Assembly (NCBI RefSeq): GCF_039621805.1
Contig: NZ_CP155073.1
Location: forward strand, 2,542,001 to 2,606,000
DNA from: Paraburkholderia sp. PREW-6R
GTDB taxonomy: Bacteria > Pseudomonadota > Gammaproteobacteria > Burkholderiales > Burkholderiaceae
Direction: 5' to 3'
DNA length: 64,000 bases
Shown: positions 43,295-53,525 of the stretch, in pieces
Layout of the letters: the number at the start of each line of letters is the position of its first letter
Numbering within the stretch: position 1 is the stretch's first letter
Program-made: the position numbers and the translations under genes
The notes under the pieces: generated by a model
Database searches by the model: none
What the model saw: only the letters and a program-made list of their open reading frames with translations
Told to the model about the DNA's origin: nothing

Positions 43295-44218
43295 TTATTC
43301 CAGATTTTGTACTTGCTCGCGCATCTGTTCGATGAGCAGCTTCAGCGTCATCGACGAATCCGCCAGTTCCTTCGCGGCCGCCTTCGAGCCGAGCGTGTTC
43401 GCTTCCCGATTCAGTTCCTGCATCATGAAGTCGAGACGCTTGCCGACCTTGCCGCCCTTCTGGATCACGTGACGCGTTTCGTTCAGGTGAGCCGTAAGGC
43501 GCGACAGTTCTTCGGCGATGTCGATACGGATGCCGTACATCGTCACTTCCTGGCGAATCCGTTCGTTGATTTCCTCGCGCGAGACGATCGTGGCCGCCGT
43601 ATCGGGTGCCGCGATGCCAAGCGCTTCCTGCAGACGCTCGACGATCTTCTGCTGATGCTTGCTGATCAGCTCCGGCACGAGCGGTGTGATCCTGGTGACG
43701 ATCGCTTCCATCTCGGTGACGTTCGCGATCAGCATGGCGGCCAGTTGCGCCCCTTCGCGGGCACGCACGTCGATCAGATCGGTAATGGCCTGCTTGCCGC
43801 ACGCGAGCACCGCGTCGCGCAGCACTTCCGGCGCGACGCCGGTTTCGGCGAGCACGCCCGGCCAGCGCAGAATTTCACCGGTGCGCAGACGCCCCGCTTC
43901 CGGAAACGTGGACAACACCGTGCGTTCGAGCAGCGCGAGCTGCGTCAGCGCTTCCTTGCTGATCGATCCTGCGTTGGCCGACTGCTCGCTGCGCTGCAGG
44001 TTGATACGGATATCGACCTTGCCACGCGAGAGCTTGTTCATCAGCATCTCGCGCAACGTGGGTTCGCACACGCGCACATCTTCGGGCATGCGGAAGTTCA
44101 GATCGAGAAAGCGCGAGTTCACCGTGCGCAGTTCGACCGACACGCTCACGCCACCCGTGCCCGAGGCCGCGACGAGTTCGCGGGTCGCGCTCGCATAGCC
44201 AGTCATGCTGTAGATCAT
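43295..44218 (-). CDS. yicC: YicC family endoribonuclease
   Basis: 307 residues from the ATG at 44218, giving the family N-terminus MIYSMTGYASA; another in-frame ATG lies 6 bases upstream. Contains ELRTVNSRFLDLNFRMPE and the C-terminal DUF1732 with EELSRLTAHLNETRHV and GKRLDFMMQELNREANTLGSK-type sequence. YicC is reported to be an endoribonuclease acting in RNA turnover. First gene of the yicC-gmk-rpoZ group. Confidence 0.94.
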   Translation of the reverse strand: MIYSMTGYASATRELVAASGTGGVSVSVELRTVNSRFLDLNFRMPEDVRVCEPTLREMLMNKLSRGKVDIRINLQRSEQSANAGSISKEALTQLALLERTVLSTFPEAGRLRTGEILRWPGVLAETGVAPEVLRDAVLACGKQAITDLIDVRAREGAQLAAMLIANVTEMEAIVTRITPLVPELISKHQQKIVERLQEALGIAAPDTAATIVSREEINERIRQEVTMYGIRIDIAEELSRLTAHLNETRHVIQKGGKVGKRLDFMMQELNREANTLGSKAAAKELADSSMTLKLLIEQMREQVQNLE

Positions 44219-44439
44219 CGTCATTCTCGCGATTGTGGCCACGCGTCGAGCGCGGGCCTAAGAGGTGAATCGCCCGGCGTGTACGAGACGCGGGGCGGAG
44301 AAACGCCATTATCCCATTTTTGCCGCTGCGACCCTGCGAGCGAGCATGCGTCAAGGCGGCTGGCAGCCCCGCGCATGCCCGCTTCGATCGGCTGTAAAAT
44401 CGCCGTTTCCCTCCTGCCTTTTTCCTGACCGATCCCAAC

Positions 44440-45180
44440 ATGACCCACGACACCCAACGCCCGAGCGGCCGCAAAGCGAACCAGCTGCGCGACGTGCGCA
44501 TCACGCGCCATTACACGAAGCACGCGGAGGGCTCGGTGCTGGTCGAATTCGGCGATACCAAGGTGATCTGCACGGCGAGCATCGCCGAGAGCGTGCCGGG
44601 CTTTTTGCGCGACCGCGGCCAGGGTTGGCTGACGGCTGAATACGGCATGTTGCCGCGCGCCACGCATACCCGCAGCGACCGCGAAGCCGCGCGCGGCAAA
44701 CAGACGGGCCGCACGCAGGAAATCCAGCGCCTGATCGGGCGCGCGTTGCGCTCGGTTTTCGATCTGGAGAAACTCGGCGCGCGCACCTTGCATATCGATT
44801 GCGACGTGATCCAGGCCGACGGCGGCACACGCACCGCGAGCATCACCGGCGCATTCGTGGCCGCGCACGACGCAGTGTCGAAACTGCTGGCCGCGGGCCG
44901 TATCGAAACGTCGCCGATTACGGATTACGTGGCGGCGATTTCTGTCGGCGTGTACGACGGCCTGCCGGTGCTCGACCTCGATTACGACGAAGACTCGCAG
45001 TGCGACACCGACATGAACGTGGTGATGACGGGCGCGGGCGGTTTTGTCGAAGTCCAGGGCACGGCTGAAGGCGTGCCGTTCTCGCGCGATGAAATGAACG
45101 CGCTGCTCGATCTCGCGAGCGACGGCATCCAGACACTGATCGCGAAGCAGAAAGCGGCGCTCGAACTCAAAGGTGAGTGA
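44440..45180 (+). CDS. rph: Ribonuclease PH
   Basis: 246 residues. [19 protein letters not shown] opening, phosphate-binding [14 protein letters not shown], and the catalytic-site stretch [19 protein letters not shown]. Trims tRNA 3' ends phosphorolytically. Diverges from yicC across about 220 bases and begins the rph-rdgB-hemW operon. Confidence 0.96.
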   Translation: MTHDTQRPSGRKANQLRDVRITRHYTKHAEGSVLVEFGDTKVICTASIAESVPGFLRDRGQGWLTAEYGMLPRATHTRSDREAARGKQTGRTQEIQRLIGRALRSVFDLEKLGARTLHIDCDVIQADGGTRTASITGAFVAAHDAVSKLLAAGRIETSPITDYVAAISVGVYDGLPVLDLDYDEDSQCDTDMNVVMTGAGGFVEVQGTAEGVPFSRDEMNALLDLASDGIQTLIAKQKAALELKGE

Positions 45181-45181
45181 C

Positions 45182-45835
45182 GTGAAGTCGGGCGAACTGA
45201 GTCAGGACAACGGCGCGCGCGCAATGGGCTCGCCGTTGAAGAAAGTCGTGCTGGCGTCGAATAACGCGGGCAAGCTGCGCGAGTTCGCGGCGCTGTTCGG
45301 CGCGGCCGGCATCGAACTGATTCCACAAGGGCAATTGAATGTGCCCGAGGCGGAAGAACCGTATCCGACCTTTGTCGAAAACGCGTTGACCAAGGCACGG
45401 CACGCGGCGAGGCTCACCGGCCTGCCCGCACTCGCCGACGATTCCGGCCTGTGTGTGCATGCGTTGCGTGGCGCGCCCGGCGTCCATTCGGCGCGCTACG
45501 CGCAACTGGCGGGCGGCGAGAAAAGCGACGCGTCGAATAACGCACGCCTCGTTTCCGAGTTGCAAAACGAAGCGGACCGTCGCGCGTATTACTTCTGCGT
45601 GCTGGCCCTGGTGCGTCACACCGACGACCCCGAGCCGCTGATCGCCGAGGGCCGCTGGCACGGCGAGATTCTCGATACGCCGCGTGGCGAACAGGGTTTT
45701 GGGTACGATCCATATTTCTATCTGCCGTCGCTGAACGCCACGGCCGCCGAACTCCAACCGTCCGTGAAAAACGCAAACAGCCATCGCGCGATCGCGTTGC
45801 GGCAACTGCTAGCGCGTTTGTCGGAGGAAGCGTGA
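45182..45835 (+). CDS. rdgB: dITP/XTP pyrophosphatase (Ham1 family)
   Basis: 217 residues from GTG at 45182, which has AAGGTGAG 4-8 bases upstream. A GTG at 45173 and an ATG at 45224 are other possible starts; homology begins only at VVLASNNAGKLREF. Signatures ADDSGLCVHALRGAPGVHSARYA and GFGYDPYFYLP, SHRAIALR are present. Removes non-canonical purine nucleotides. Overlaps the next gene by GTGA. Confidence 0.94.
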   Translation: MKSGELSQDNGARAMGSPLKKVVLASNNAGKLREFAALFGAAGIELIPQGQLNVPEAEEPYPTFVENALTKARHAARLTGLPALADDSGLCVHALRGAPGVHSARYAQLAGGEKSDASNNARLVSELQNEADRRAYYFCVLALVRHTDDPEPLIAEGRWHGEILDTPRGEQGFGYDPYFYLPSLNATAAELQPSVKNANSHRAIALRQLLARLSEEA

Positions 45836-47061
45836 TTCCGATCAGACCAACGCCCGCTGATATCGGCAATGGCGTCATCAAGGCTTTCACGTCACCGGGC
45901 AGTATCCGGCTGACGTCGCTGCCGCCGTTGTCCCTTTATGTGCACTTTCCGTGGTGCGTGCGCAAGTGTCCGTACTGCGATTTCAACTCGCACGAGTGGA
46001 AAGGCGACGCATTCCCAGAGAACGATTATCTCGACGCGTTGCGCGCCGATCTTGAAATGGCGCTGCCGCTCGTGTGGGGACGCCAGGTGCATACCGTCTT
46101 CATTGGCGGCGGAACGCCCAGCCTGCTTTCGGCGGCGGGACTCGATCGCATGCTGTCGGACATCCGCGCGCTGCTGCCGCTCGACGCCGACGCCGAGATC
46201 ACGCTTGAAGCCAATCCCGGCACGTTCGAAGCGGCGAAATTCGCGCAGTTCCGTGCGAGCGGCATTAACCGGTTGTCAGTGGGCATTCAGAGTTTTAACG
46301 AAGCGCATCTGAAAGCGCTCGGCCGGATTCACGATTCGACGCAGGCGCGCCGGGCGGTCGAGGTCGCCGCGAACACGTTCGAGAACTTCAATCTCGACCT
46401 GATGTTCGCGCTGCCGCAGCAAACGCTTGCCGAGTGTCAGGCCGACGTGGAGACGGCGCTTTCGTTCGCGCCGCCGCATCTTTCGCTCTATCACCTGACG
46501 CTCGAACCCAACACGCTGTTCGCCAAATTCCCCCCTGCCTTGCCCGACGACGACGCGTCCGCCGACATGCAGGACTGGATTCACGAACGCACGGCGGCAG
46601 CGGGATATGGGCACTATGAGGTGTCGGCGTATGCACGGCCGCATCGGCAGAGCCGGCACAATCTGAACTACTGGCGTTTTGGCGACTACCTGGGAATCGG
46701 TGCGGGCGCGCACACGAAGCTGTCCTTTCCGAATCGCGTGCTGCGTCAGGCGCGTTATAAGCATCCCACTACTTTCATCGAGCAGGCGCGAGCGGGCACG
46801 GCGGTGCAGGAAGAGCATGAGGTTGGGCCGCGCGATCTGCCTTTCGAATTCATGCTTAACGCGCTGCGACTGGTGGAAGGCTTTCCAGTGCACCGGTTCA
46901 GCGAGCGCACAGGACTTTCGATGACGTCGATCGAACCCGCGTTGCAGGAAGCCGAGCGACGCAAGCTCATCACCCGAGATCATGAAAAGATCGCGCCCAC
47001 ACCGCTCGGTCAGGCGTTCCTGAATGATCTGCAAGGACTGTTTCTGAAAGATCCGCAGTGA
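45832..47061 (+). CDS. hemW: HemW-type radical SAM heme chaperone
   Basis: 409 residues from a GTG with GGAGGAAGC upstream. The FeS motif CVRKCPYCDF (Cys-x3-Cys-x2-Cys) near residue 42 and the HemW heme-binding signature HNLNYW are visible, together with FIGGGTPSLL and a C-terminal HemN-C domain. Such proteins are often mis-called coproporphyrinogen III oxidase; the HNxxYW motif and the missing fourth Cys pattern favour HemW. Confidence 0.94.
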   Translation: MIPIRPTPADIGNGVIKAFTSPGSIRLTSLPPLSLYVHFPWCVRKCPYCDFNSHEWKGDAFPENDYLDALRADLEMALPLVWGRQVHTVFIGGGTPSLLSAAGLDRMLSDIRALLPLDADAEITLEANPGTFEAAKFAQFRASGINRLSVGIQSFNEAHLKALGRIHDSTQARRAVEVAANTFENFNLDLMFALPQQTLAECQADVETALSFAPPHLSLYHLTLEPNTLFAKFPPALPDDDASADMQDWIHERTAAAGYGHYEVSAYARPHRQSRHNLNYWRFGDYLGIGAGAHTKLSFPNRVLRQARYKHPTTFIEQARAGTAVQEEHEVGPRDLPFEFMLNALRLVEGFPVHRFSERTGLSMTSIEPALQEAERRKLITRDHEKIAPTPLGQAFLNDLQGLFLKDPQ

Positions 47062-47116
47062 TTGCGGAGTGATCTCGCGCCGCAGCGGGCGTTTTTCAGG
47101 TTACAATTTCGCGCTT

Positions 47117-47206
47117 GGAGGTGTGGCCGAGCGGTTTAAGGCACCGGTCTTGAAAACCGGCGAAGGAGTGATCCTTCCGTGAGTTCGAATCTCACCGCCT
47201 CCGCCA
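47117..47206 (+). tRNA. tRNA-Ser (TGA)
   Basis: 90 bases with encoded CCA and a long variable arm (GAAGGAGTGATCCTTC), as expected for a class II tRNA. Acceptor GGAGGTG pairs with CGCCTCC with a G-C/T variant at the inner end; anticodon TGA in loop CTTGAAA. A TACAAT box lies 10 bases upstream. Confidence 0.95.
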
Positions 47207-47218
47207 GACACTCAATGG

Positions 47219-47243
47219 AAACGGGCCTCTCGGCCCGTTTTTT
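47219..47243 (+). terminator. Terminator after tRNA-Ser
   Basis: ACGGGCC / GGCCCGT stem with TCTC loop and six T. Confidence 0.88.
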
Positions 47244-47414
47244 GTTTTCTCCGTCAAGGAGGCCTTCTACCGTCGCGGCCTCCCGCCAATCGGCTGAATG
47301 CTGAACTCTGCTCAGCATATTTCCTGTAATGAAGCTCAGACAGGTTCGCTGCGTTCATCATCGGGATCTTTCAACAGATCCAGAAGCTTTCCCTAACCAG
47401 AGACCACTTCGCTC

Positions 47415-47645
47415 TCACACCCCCACTGCTTCCAGCCTCTCCCGCGCATCGGCGCAGCGGCGGTTCAGGTCGCGATGCATCAACTGGCTGTCGAGCAGCG
47501 CCGACGCATCCGGCAGACCATAATCGAAGCGCAAGACATACTCGATATCCGTGTAATCGTGATAAGCGCCGCTGTCAGCCAGCTTTTGCGCTTCAGCGAA
47601 AGCGGCCTGCTGCCGTTCGCCGTTCATCAAGTCTCTGATCGCCAT
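47415..47645 (-). CDS. Small hypothetical protein of 76 residues
   Basis: Start at the ATG 47645 with GGAG 9 bases upstream. The sequence is soluble, acidic and Ala/Asp-rich, with HDYTDIEYVLRFDYGLPD in the centre and a charged C-terminal helix (RDLNRRCADARERLEAVGV). No motif recognised. It probably is a conserved Burkholderiaceae protein of unknown role. Confidence 0.65.
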   Translation of the reverse strand: MAIRDLMNGERQQAAFAEAQKLADSGAYHDYTDIEYVLRFDYGLPDASALLDSQLMHRDLNRRCADARERLEAVGV

Positions 47646-47781
47646 GGTTGCCGCTCCGAGGAACAGTGACCCCATCATAGCAATGCAAATTACGCGGCAC
47701 GGTCGCGTGCGCGCAACACCAGGTGTTTACCGCAGGCGCAGTGTGCGCAGCACCTGTGGCGACAGGCCCGCAGCGCGCGCT

Positions 47782-49002
47782 TCAGACCGCGGCGACGGGC
47801 ACCTTGCTCCCATGCCATCTGATCACCAGCATCCGGCCCACATAACACAGCAAGCCTGCCGCGCCCACGACGATGCCCATTCCTTTGGGCGAGCCGTCCT
47901 GCCACAGTCCAACAGCCAGACTCGACAAGGCGCCGAGCGCCAGTTGCACTGCGCCGAACACCGCAGCCGCAGCGCCCGCATTGACCGGATAACGATGCAT
48001 CAAGTCCGTCGTGCAGTTAGCGGATAGCAAACCCACCACACCCACCACAAAGAACAGGCCTAACACGATCGACCACAAACCGCCCCACCCCGTCAGCGAC
48101 ACGAGACATACAAATAACGACGCAATGCAACTGACGCTCGCGGCAAACGAAATGATCGGCAATGAGCCGAGCCGTCCGACAAGACGCGTGTTCATGAAGT
48201 TACCCAACATGATGCCGACGATATTCAGCGCGAACAAAAAACCATAGTGCTGCGCCGGCACATGAAAGTATTCGATATAGACGAACGGCGTTGCGGTGAT
48301 GTACGCGAACATCGACGCGAACGCCATGCCGCCGCACAACATGTGCCCCCATGCCACCGGATCGCGCAGCAACTTCCCATACGCGCCGAACGACTGCAAT
48401 AGCGCGGATTGCGCCCGCTTCTCGCGCGGCCACGTTTCCGGCACCTTCAGGAAAGCGGTGACCGCGCACACGCCGCCAAACAGCGTCAGCACGATAAACA
48501 CCACGCGCCATCCGCCCAGCAGCAACAACTGGCCGCCGATCAACGGTGCGAGCAAAGGCCCGATCGACGTGACAATGGCGAGCATCGACAACACGCGCGC
48601 CGCGTCGGCCGGCCCATGCGCATCGCGCGCAATCGCACGCGCGAGCACCGACGCGGCGCCCGCGCCGAGCGCCTGCACGAAGCGGAACGTCACCAGCGTC
48701 CCGATCGAGAACGACAACGCGCACGCGACGCTAGCCAGCGCATACATGATGATGCCGCCAAGCAGAACCGGTCGGCGTCCATAGGTATCGGACAGCGGAC
48801 CATACAGCAGCATGCCGATCGAGAAGCCGAACATGAAGCTCGTCAGCGTGGCCTGCGCGGCGCCAGTACTGATTGCGAAAGCCTGCGCAATGGTCGGCAA
48901 GCTGGGCAGATACATATCGATCGAAATCGGCCCGCATGCGGCGAGCGCACCGAGCAACAGGATCAGCCGGCCATCGGGCCGGCGGCTGGTGACGTGAGAC
49001 AT
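47782..49002 (-). CDS. Bcr/CflA-family MFS drug exporter
   Basis: 406 residues, 12 predicted transmembrane helices. The opening DMYLPSLPTIAQAF in helix 1, the loop 2-3 MFS motif GPLSDTYGRRPVLLGG and ARAIARDAHG are hallmarks of the Bcr/CflA group (bicyclomycin, chloramphenicol or sulfonamide export). Start at 49002 was chosen over an in-frame Met 20 residues upstream because homology starts just after it. Confidence 0.93.
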   Translation of the reverse strand: MSHVTSRRPDGRLILLLGALAACGPISIDMYLPSLPTIAQAFAISTGAAQATLTSFMFGFSIGMLLYGPLSDTYGRRPVLLGGIIMYALASVACALSFSIGTLVTFRFVQALGAGAASVLARAIARDAHGPADAARVLSMLAIVTSIGPLLAPLIGGQLLLLGGWRVVFIVLTLFGGVCAVTAFLKVPETWPREKRAQSALLQSFGAYGKLLRDPVAWGHMLCGGMAFASMFAYITATPFVYIEYFHVPAQHYGFLFALNIVGIMLGNFMNTRLVGRLGSLPIISFAASVSCIASLFVCLVSLTGWGGLWSIVLGLFFVVGVVGLLSANCTTDLMHRYPVNAGAAAAVFGAVQLALGALSSLAVGLWQDGSPKGMGIVVGAAGLLCYVGRMLVIRWHGSKVPVAAV

Positions 49003-49403
49003 GGGAATCCAGATGGAGCACCGCGCCAGCAGAGGCAGCGGAAAAGTCGAAACGGGGAGCATGCGTGAACGCCCGATTGTACGCGATGGTCACTCCGGCA
49101 AAGCGCGGGCGGCCCGGGCGACGGGCGCGTGGCCGGCCGCCGCCCGGCGCAGGTAGCCGAGGGTCGCTGACGGAACTCATGTGTCCGCCGATTGCTGCAT
49201 GCCGCGCGTTGCTGTCGTCACCACGCTATACGCGGGTCGTCCTGCGACCTTCCGCGCCACGCAGCCAGACCAGGGACACGACGGGCATCGGTCGGGTAAG
49301 CTGCCAGTTGAAGAACCGGACAGCCGCCATGCCAGCGCGCGGCATGTCGGTGACGGCGTGACTGCCCCGCGCTGCCACTAACCCTTTCACATTGTCGCCT
49401 GCG
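49003..49403. other. Intergenic region, nothing recognised
   Basis: 401 bases of high-GC sequence between divergent genes. The short ORFs on both strands have Arg/Pro-rich shadow composition. Presumably holds the promoters of the exporter and of the EVE-like gene. Confidence 0.4.
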
Positions 49404-50006
49404 ATGACCGCCTTCCTGCTGATCTGGAGCCCGAAGAAATGGCCTTGGCCAGAGTTGCCCGACGTGGCGAAACGCGTCGCCACCGGCGTGGCGGTCGCCG
49501 ACGTCTGGGGCTGCGGATTCGCGCGCGGCATCGTGCCGGGCGACCGCGTGTTCTTGCATCGCGTCGCGCAAGAACCCAAGGGCATTTTTGGCTCGGGCTA
49601 CGTGACGCGCGCACCCTACGAAGTGCCCGACCCGGCGACCAAACGCGGCTATCGGCTGTGCATCGACTTCGTGTATGACTGGCTGGTCGATGCGCATCAG
49701 CAGGTCGTCATTGCACGTGATGCGCTGCGCGTGCATCCGTTTTCCGTGCAGACCTGGGACGCGCAAAGCTCGGGCACCGTGATCAAACCCATCGCCGAAG
49801 GCGCACTGGAGAAACGCTGGCGTGAGCTGACCGGTGCTCGCAAACCGTCAACGCCTGCCGTTCCGGCCGGCCCGGCCCGCTCCAGCAAAGTGACCGCGCA
49901 CGCCGCGGCGGCCGCGAAACGCGCTGTTCGCTCGCCGGCTTCCACGCAGCGTATGGAAAGCGCAGCGGGCGCAATCACCAGGCCGCGTCGCAAGCGCGCG
50001 GGCTGA
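49404..50006 (+). CDS. Stand-alone EVE/PUA-like domain protein with basic tail
   Basis: 200 residues from the ATG at 49404. Residues 1 to about 145 follow the pattern of the EVE-like module known from the N-terminus of some HNH endonucleases: FLLIWSPKKWPW, a central WGCGFARGIVPGDRVFLHRV, PKGIFGSGYV and WDAQSSGTVI. Instead of an HNH domain there is an Ala/Arg/Lys-rich tail (about 145-200) that looks disordered and nucleic-acid binding. EVE/PUA domains bind modified bases in DNA or RNA. Assignment is by pattern recall; function is inferred. Confidence 0.65.
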   Translation: MTAFLLIWSPKKWPWPELPDVAKRVATGVAVADVWGCGFARGIVPGDRVFLHRVAQEPKGIFGSGYVTRAPYEVPDPATKRGYRLCIDFVYDWLVDAHQQVVIARDALRVHPFSVQTWDAQSSGTVIKPIAEGALEKRWRELTGARKPSTPAVPAGPARSSKVTAHAAAAAKRAVRSPASTQRMESAAGAITRPRRKRAG

Positions 50007-50132
50007 TCCGCCCAAAGCCCGTTCACGCCGACTCCGGTACAATTTCCCCACCCATCCCAGCGCCGCGTCGAACGCCCGACTTTGATCCGCCGGCACGCCG
50101 TGCCGCTGCGCAACCCTATTCCAGTCATCACC

Positions 50133-51416
50133 ATGTCTAACAACCAGACCCTCTTCGACCGCGCGCAGCGCACCATTCCCGGCGGCGTGAACTCACCCGT
50201 GCGCGCTTTCCGCTCGGTCGGCGGCACGCCACGCTTCATCGAACGCGCACAGGGCCCGTATTTCTGGGACGCGGACGGCCAGCGCTACATCGACTACATC
50301 GGCTCGTGGGGCCCGATGATTCTCGGCCACGTTCATCCGGAAGTGCTCGAAGCCGTCCAGCGCGTGCTTGGCAACGGGTTTTCGTTCGGCGCACCGACTG
50401 AATCAGAAGTCGAAATTGCCGAGGAAATCTGCAAGCTGGTTCCTTCTATCGAACAGGTTCGCATGGTGTCGAGCGGCACCGAAGCAACCATGAGCGCGCT
50501 GCGCCTCGCTCGCGGCTTTACGAACCGCAGCCGGATCGTCAAATTCGAAGGCTGCTATCACGGTCACGCGGACAGCCTTCTGGTCAAGGCGGGCTCGGGT
50601 TTGCTGACGTTCGGCAATCCGACTTCGGCTGGCGTGCCGGTGGATATCGCGAAGCACACCACCGTGCTCGAATACAACAACGTCGCAGCACTCGAAGAAG
50701 CGTTCAAGGCTTTCGGCAACGAGATTGCCTCCGTGATCGTGGAACCCGTTGCGGGCAATATGAACCTCGTGCGCGCCACGCCTGAGTTTCTGCAAACATT
50801 GCGCCGCCTTTGCACGGAGTATGGCTCCGTGCTGATTTTCGACGAAGTCATGTGCGGCTTTCGCGTTGCACTAGGCGGCGCGCAGGAGGTCTACGGCATC
50901 ACGCCGGACCTGACCTGCCTCGGCAAAGTGATCGGCGGCGGCATGCCGGCGGCGGCGTTCGGCGGCCGGCGCGACATCATGGCCCACCTTGCGCCGCTTG
51001 GCGGCGTCTACCAGGCAGGCACGCTGTCGGGTAATCCGATCGCCGTTGCCGCGGGCCTGAAGACACTGCAGCTGATCCAGGCGCCTGGCTTTTACGAGAC
51101 GCTCGCCGCTCGCACTACCCGTCTTGCACAAGGCCTTGTCAACGTCGCGTGCGAAGCCAAAGTGCCGTTCTCGGCCGATTCGCTCGGCGGCATGTTCGGC
51201 CTCTACTTCACCGAGTCGATCCCGGCGAGCTTCGCCGAAGTCACGAAAAGCGACGTGCCGCGCTTTAACGCGTTCTTCCACCAGATGCTCGACGCCGGCG
51301 TGTACTTCGCGCCGTCCGCATACGAGGCGGGTTTCGTGTCGATCGTGCATGACGATGCGATCATCGACGAAACAATCGACGCGGCGCGCGGCGCTTTCGC
51401 GTCTCTCGCGGCCTGA
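50133..51416 (+). CDS. hemL: Glutamate-1-semialdehyde 2,1-aminomutase
   Basis: 427 residues from ATG 50133. Class III aminotransferase fold: [19 protein letters not shown] opening, [31 protein letters not shown] and the PLP-binding Lys in [16 protein letters not shown]. Makes 5-aminolevulinate in the C5 heme pathway. Confidence 0.97.
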   Translation: MSNNQTLFDRAQRTIPGGVNSPVRAFRSVGGTPRFIERAQGPYFWDADGQRYIDYIGSWGPMILGHVHPEVLEAVQRVLGNGFSFGAPTESEVEIAEEICKLVPSIEQVRMVSSGTEATMSALRLARGFTNRSRIVKFEGCYHGHADSLLVKAGSGLLTFGNPTSAGVPVDIAKHTTVLEYNNVAALEEAFKAFGNEIASVIVEPVAGNMNLVRATPEFLQTLRRLCTEYGSVLIFDEVMCGFRVALGGAQEVYGITPDLTCLGKVIGGGMPAAAFGGRRDIMAHLAPLGGVYQAGTLSGNPIAVAAGLKTLQLIQAPGFYETLAARTTRLAQGLVNVACEAKVPFSADSLGGMFGLYFTESIPASFAEVTKSDVPRFNAFFHQMLDAGVYFAPSAYEAGFVSIVHDDAIIDETIDAARGAFASLAA

Positions 51417-51439
51417 CCACGCTTCACACACGGACACCG

Positions 51440-52639
51440 ATGTTCTCGCAAACCGACTTCGTCCATATGGAACGTGCACTCGCGCTGGCGAAGCGCGGGA
51501 TGTATACGACCGACCCCAATCCGCGTGTGGGCTGCGTGCTCGTCCGGAACGGCGAAGTGATCGGCGAAGGCTTCACGCAGCCGGCCGGCCAGGATCACGC
51601 GGAAATTCGCGCATTGAAAGACGCGCGCTCGCGCGGCCACGACCTGCGCGGCGCCACGGCTTACGTGACGCTCGAACCGTGCAGCCACTTCGGTCGCACG
51701 CCGCCGTGCGCGAACGCGCTGATCGAAGCGCAGGTCGCGCGCGTGGTCGCGGCAATGGAAGACCCGAATCCGCAGGTATCGGGACGTGGTCTCGCCATGC
51801 TGCGCAATGCAGATATCGAGGTGCGCTGCGGCCTGCTCGCCAACGAGGCGCACGAACTGAACATCGGCTTCGTGTCGCGCATGGTGCGCGGCCGGCCGTG
51901 GGTGCGCATGAAGGTGGCGGCCACGCTCGACGGCCGCACGGGCTTGCCTTCCGGCATCAGCCAATGGATCACCGGCGAAGCAGCGCGCGCAGATGGACAC
52001 GCATGGCGCGCTCGCGCGTCGGCAATTCTGACGGGCATCGGCACGGTCAGGGAAGACGATCCGCGCATGACCGTGCGTGCGGTCGACACGCCGCGCCAAC
52101 CGAAACGCGTGCTGATCGACAGCCAGCTCGACGTGCCGCCGCAGGCGCAAATCCTGGCAGGTGCACCCACGCTCATTTTCTGCGGCAATCTGGATCAGCG
52201 TCATGCCGACCGCGCGAACGCGCTGCGTGAGCGCGGCGCCGAGATTGTCCAGTTGCCGAATGGCGCGGGCAAAGTCGACCTGCCTGGCGTGCTGAAAGCG
52301 CTCAGCGAACGCAATGTGAACGAACTGCACGTCGAGGCGGGCTACAAGCTGAATGGCTCGCTGCTGCGCGAAGGCTGTGTCGACGAACTGCTGGTTTATC
52401 TCGCGCCCAGCCTGCTCGGGGTCGATTCGATGAGCATGTTCAACATTCACGCGCCCGAGACGCTCGAAGGCCGCGTGAAACTCAGCTTTCATACGGTCGA
52501 CCGGATTGGCGACGATCTGCGAATCCTGGCGCGCTTCGCGCCTCTCATGCCGACCGCGCCTGCCGCTTCAAGCGCCTCGTCCACGGATCGACCCGCGGAC
52601 GCCGACATCGACCCGCACTCCCCACCCCTTCCGCATTGA
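51440..52639 (+). CDS. ribD: Bifunctional diaminohydroxyphosphoribosylaminopyrimidine deaminase/reductase
   Basis: 399 residues. Deaminase domain with zinc ligands in DHAEIRAL and EPCSHFGRTPPC; reductase domain with KVAATLDGRTGLPSG and GIGTVREDDPRMTVR. Catalyses steps 2 and 3 of riboflavin synthesis. A Pro/Ser/Asp-rich tail of about 30 residues is unconserved. It opens the rib cluster, 24 bases behind hemL. Confidence 0.95.
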   Translation: MFSQTDFVHMERALALAKRGMYTTDPNPRVGCVLVRNGEVIGEGFTQPAGQDHAEIRALKDARSRGHDLRGATAYVTLEPCSHFGRTPPCANALIEAQVARVVAAMEDPNPQVSGRGLAMLRNADIEVRCGLLANEAHELNIGFVSRMVRGRPWVRMKVAATLDGRTGLPSGISQWITGEAARADGHAWRARASAILTGIGTVREDDPRMTVRAVDTPRQPKRVLIDSQLDVPPQAQILAGAPTLIFCGNLDQRHADRANALRERGAEIVQLPNGAGKVDLPGVLKALSERNVNELHVEAGYKLNGSLLREGCVDELLVYLAPSLLGVDSMSMFNIHAPETLEGRVKLSFHTVDRIGDDLRILARFAPLMPTAPAASSASSTDRPADADIDPHSPPLPH

Positions 52640-52654
52640 TCAAGGATTAGCACG

Positions 52655-53269
52655 ATGTTCACAGGAATCGTCGCGGCAGTCGGCCGCATCGAATCAGTCA
52701 AACCTCTCGGGACCGACGGCGACGCGGGCGTGCGCCTGAACGTGGAAGCCGGCGGCCTCGATCTGGACGACGTGCAGCTCGGCGACAGCATTACAATTCA
52801 GGGCGCCTGCATGACCGTGGTCGCGAAAACCCCGCATTCGTTCGAAGTCGACGTGTCGCGCGAAAGCCTGAATTGCACGGCCGGCCTCGGCGAGACTGGC
52901 GAAGTCAATCTGGAGAAGGCGCTGCGTGCGCACGACCGGCTCGGCGGCCATATCGTCTCGGGCCACGTGGACGGCCTCGGCACGGTCACGCACTTCGCTC
53001 CGGTAGGCGAATCGCACGAACTGCGCGTGCTCGCACCGCGCGAGATTGGCCGCTACCTCGCGTACAAAGGGTCTATCACGGTCAACGGTGTGAGCCTGAC
53101 CGTCAACTCGGTTAAAGATCGTGACGATGGTTGCGAATTCTCGATCAACCTGATTCCGCACACAGTCGAAGTGACGGCCCTGAAGCGCCTGCGAGAAGGT
53201 ACGCAGGTGAATCTGGAAATCGATCTGATTGCCCGTTACGTCGAGCGCATGCTGAACGCGCCGAAATAA
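52655..53269 (+). CDS. ribE: Riboflavin synthase alpha subunit
   Basis: 204 residues. MFTGIVAAVGRIE is the signature start; two lumazine-binding repeats follow, each with a GxSITIQGACMTV or GSITVNGVSLTV element. Converts two 6,7-dimethyl-8-ribityllumazine molecules to riboflavin. Confidence 0.96.
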   Translation: MFTGIVAAVGRIESVKPLGTDGDAGVRLNVEAGGLDLDDVQLGDSITIQGACMTVVAKTPHSFEVDVSRESLNCTAGLGETGEVNLEKALRAHDRLGGHIVSGHVDGLGTVTHFAPVGESHELRVLAPREIGRYLAYKGSITVNGVSLTVNSVKDRDDGCEFSINLIPHTVEVTALKRLREGTQVNLEIDLIARYVERMLNAPK

Positions 53270-53525
53270 CGGCGCTCAAACGGCGCTCCATGTGACAGTC
53301 GGCAGGCAATCGCGCGCGGCGGCCTGATGACTGCACCTGCCGCCCGAGCACTGGCCAGGGCGGCGCTTTGCCGCTTCTGGCTGGTTCATGCGTCCATCGT
53401 TTGAACGAGAATAGCAACGGCGGACGGCCTGACGCCAGTCGGCCAAATGGCCTATGCCATCCGGCAGAGGCGACTTGGGACCGCGCGTGGCGTAAAATAC
53501 GCGCTTTCCCGAAAAACTCGCCAAC

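Noticed and set aside
47136..47318. 60-codon minus-strand ORF across tRNA-Ser
   Set aside because: Antisense reading of the tRNA; no ribosome site and no independent coding character.
53270..53525. Possible FMN riboswitch before ribBX
   Set aside because: Looked for the conserved RFN core segments; they are not present in these 256 bases.
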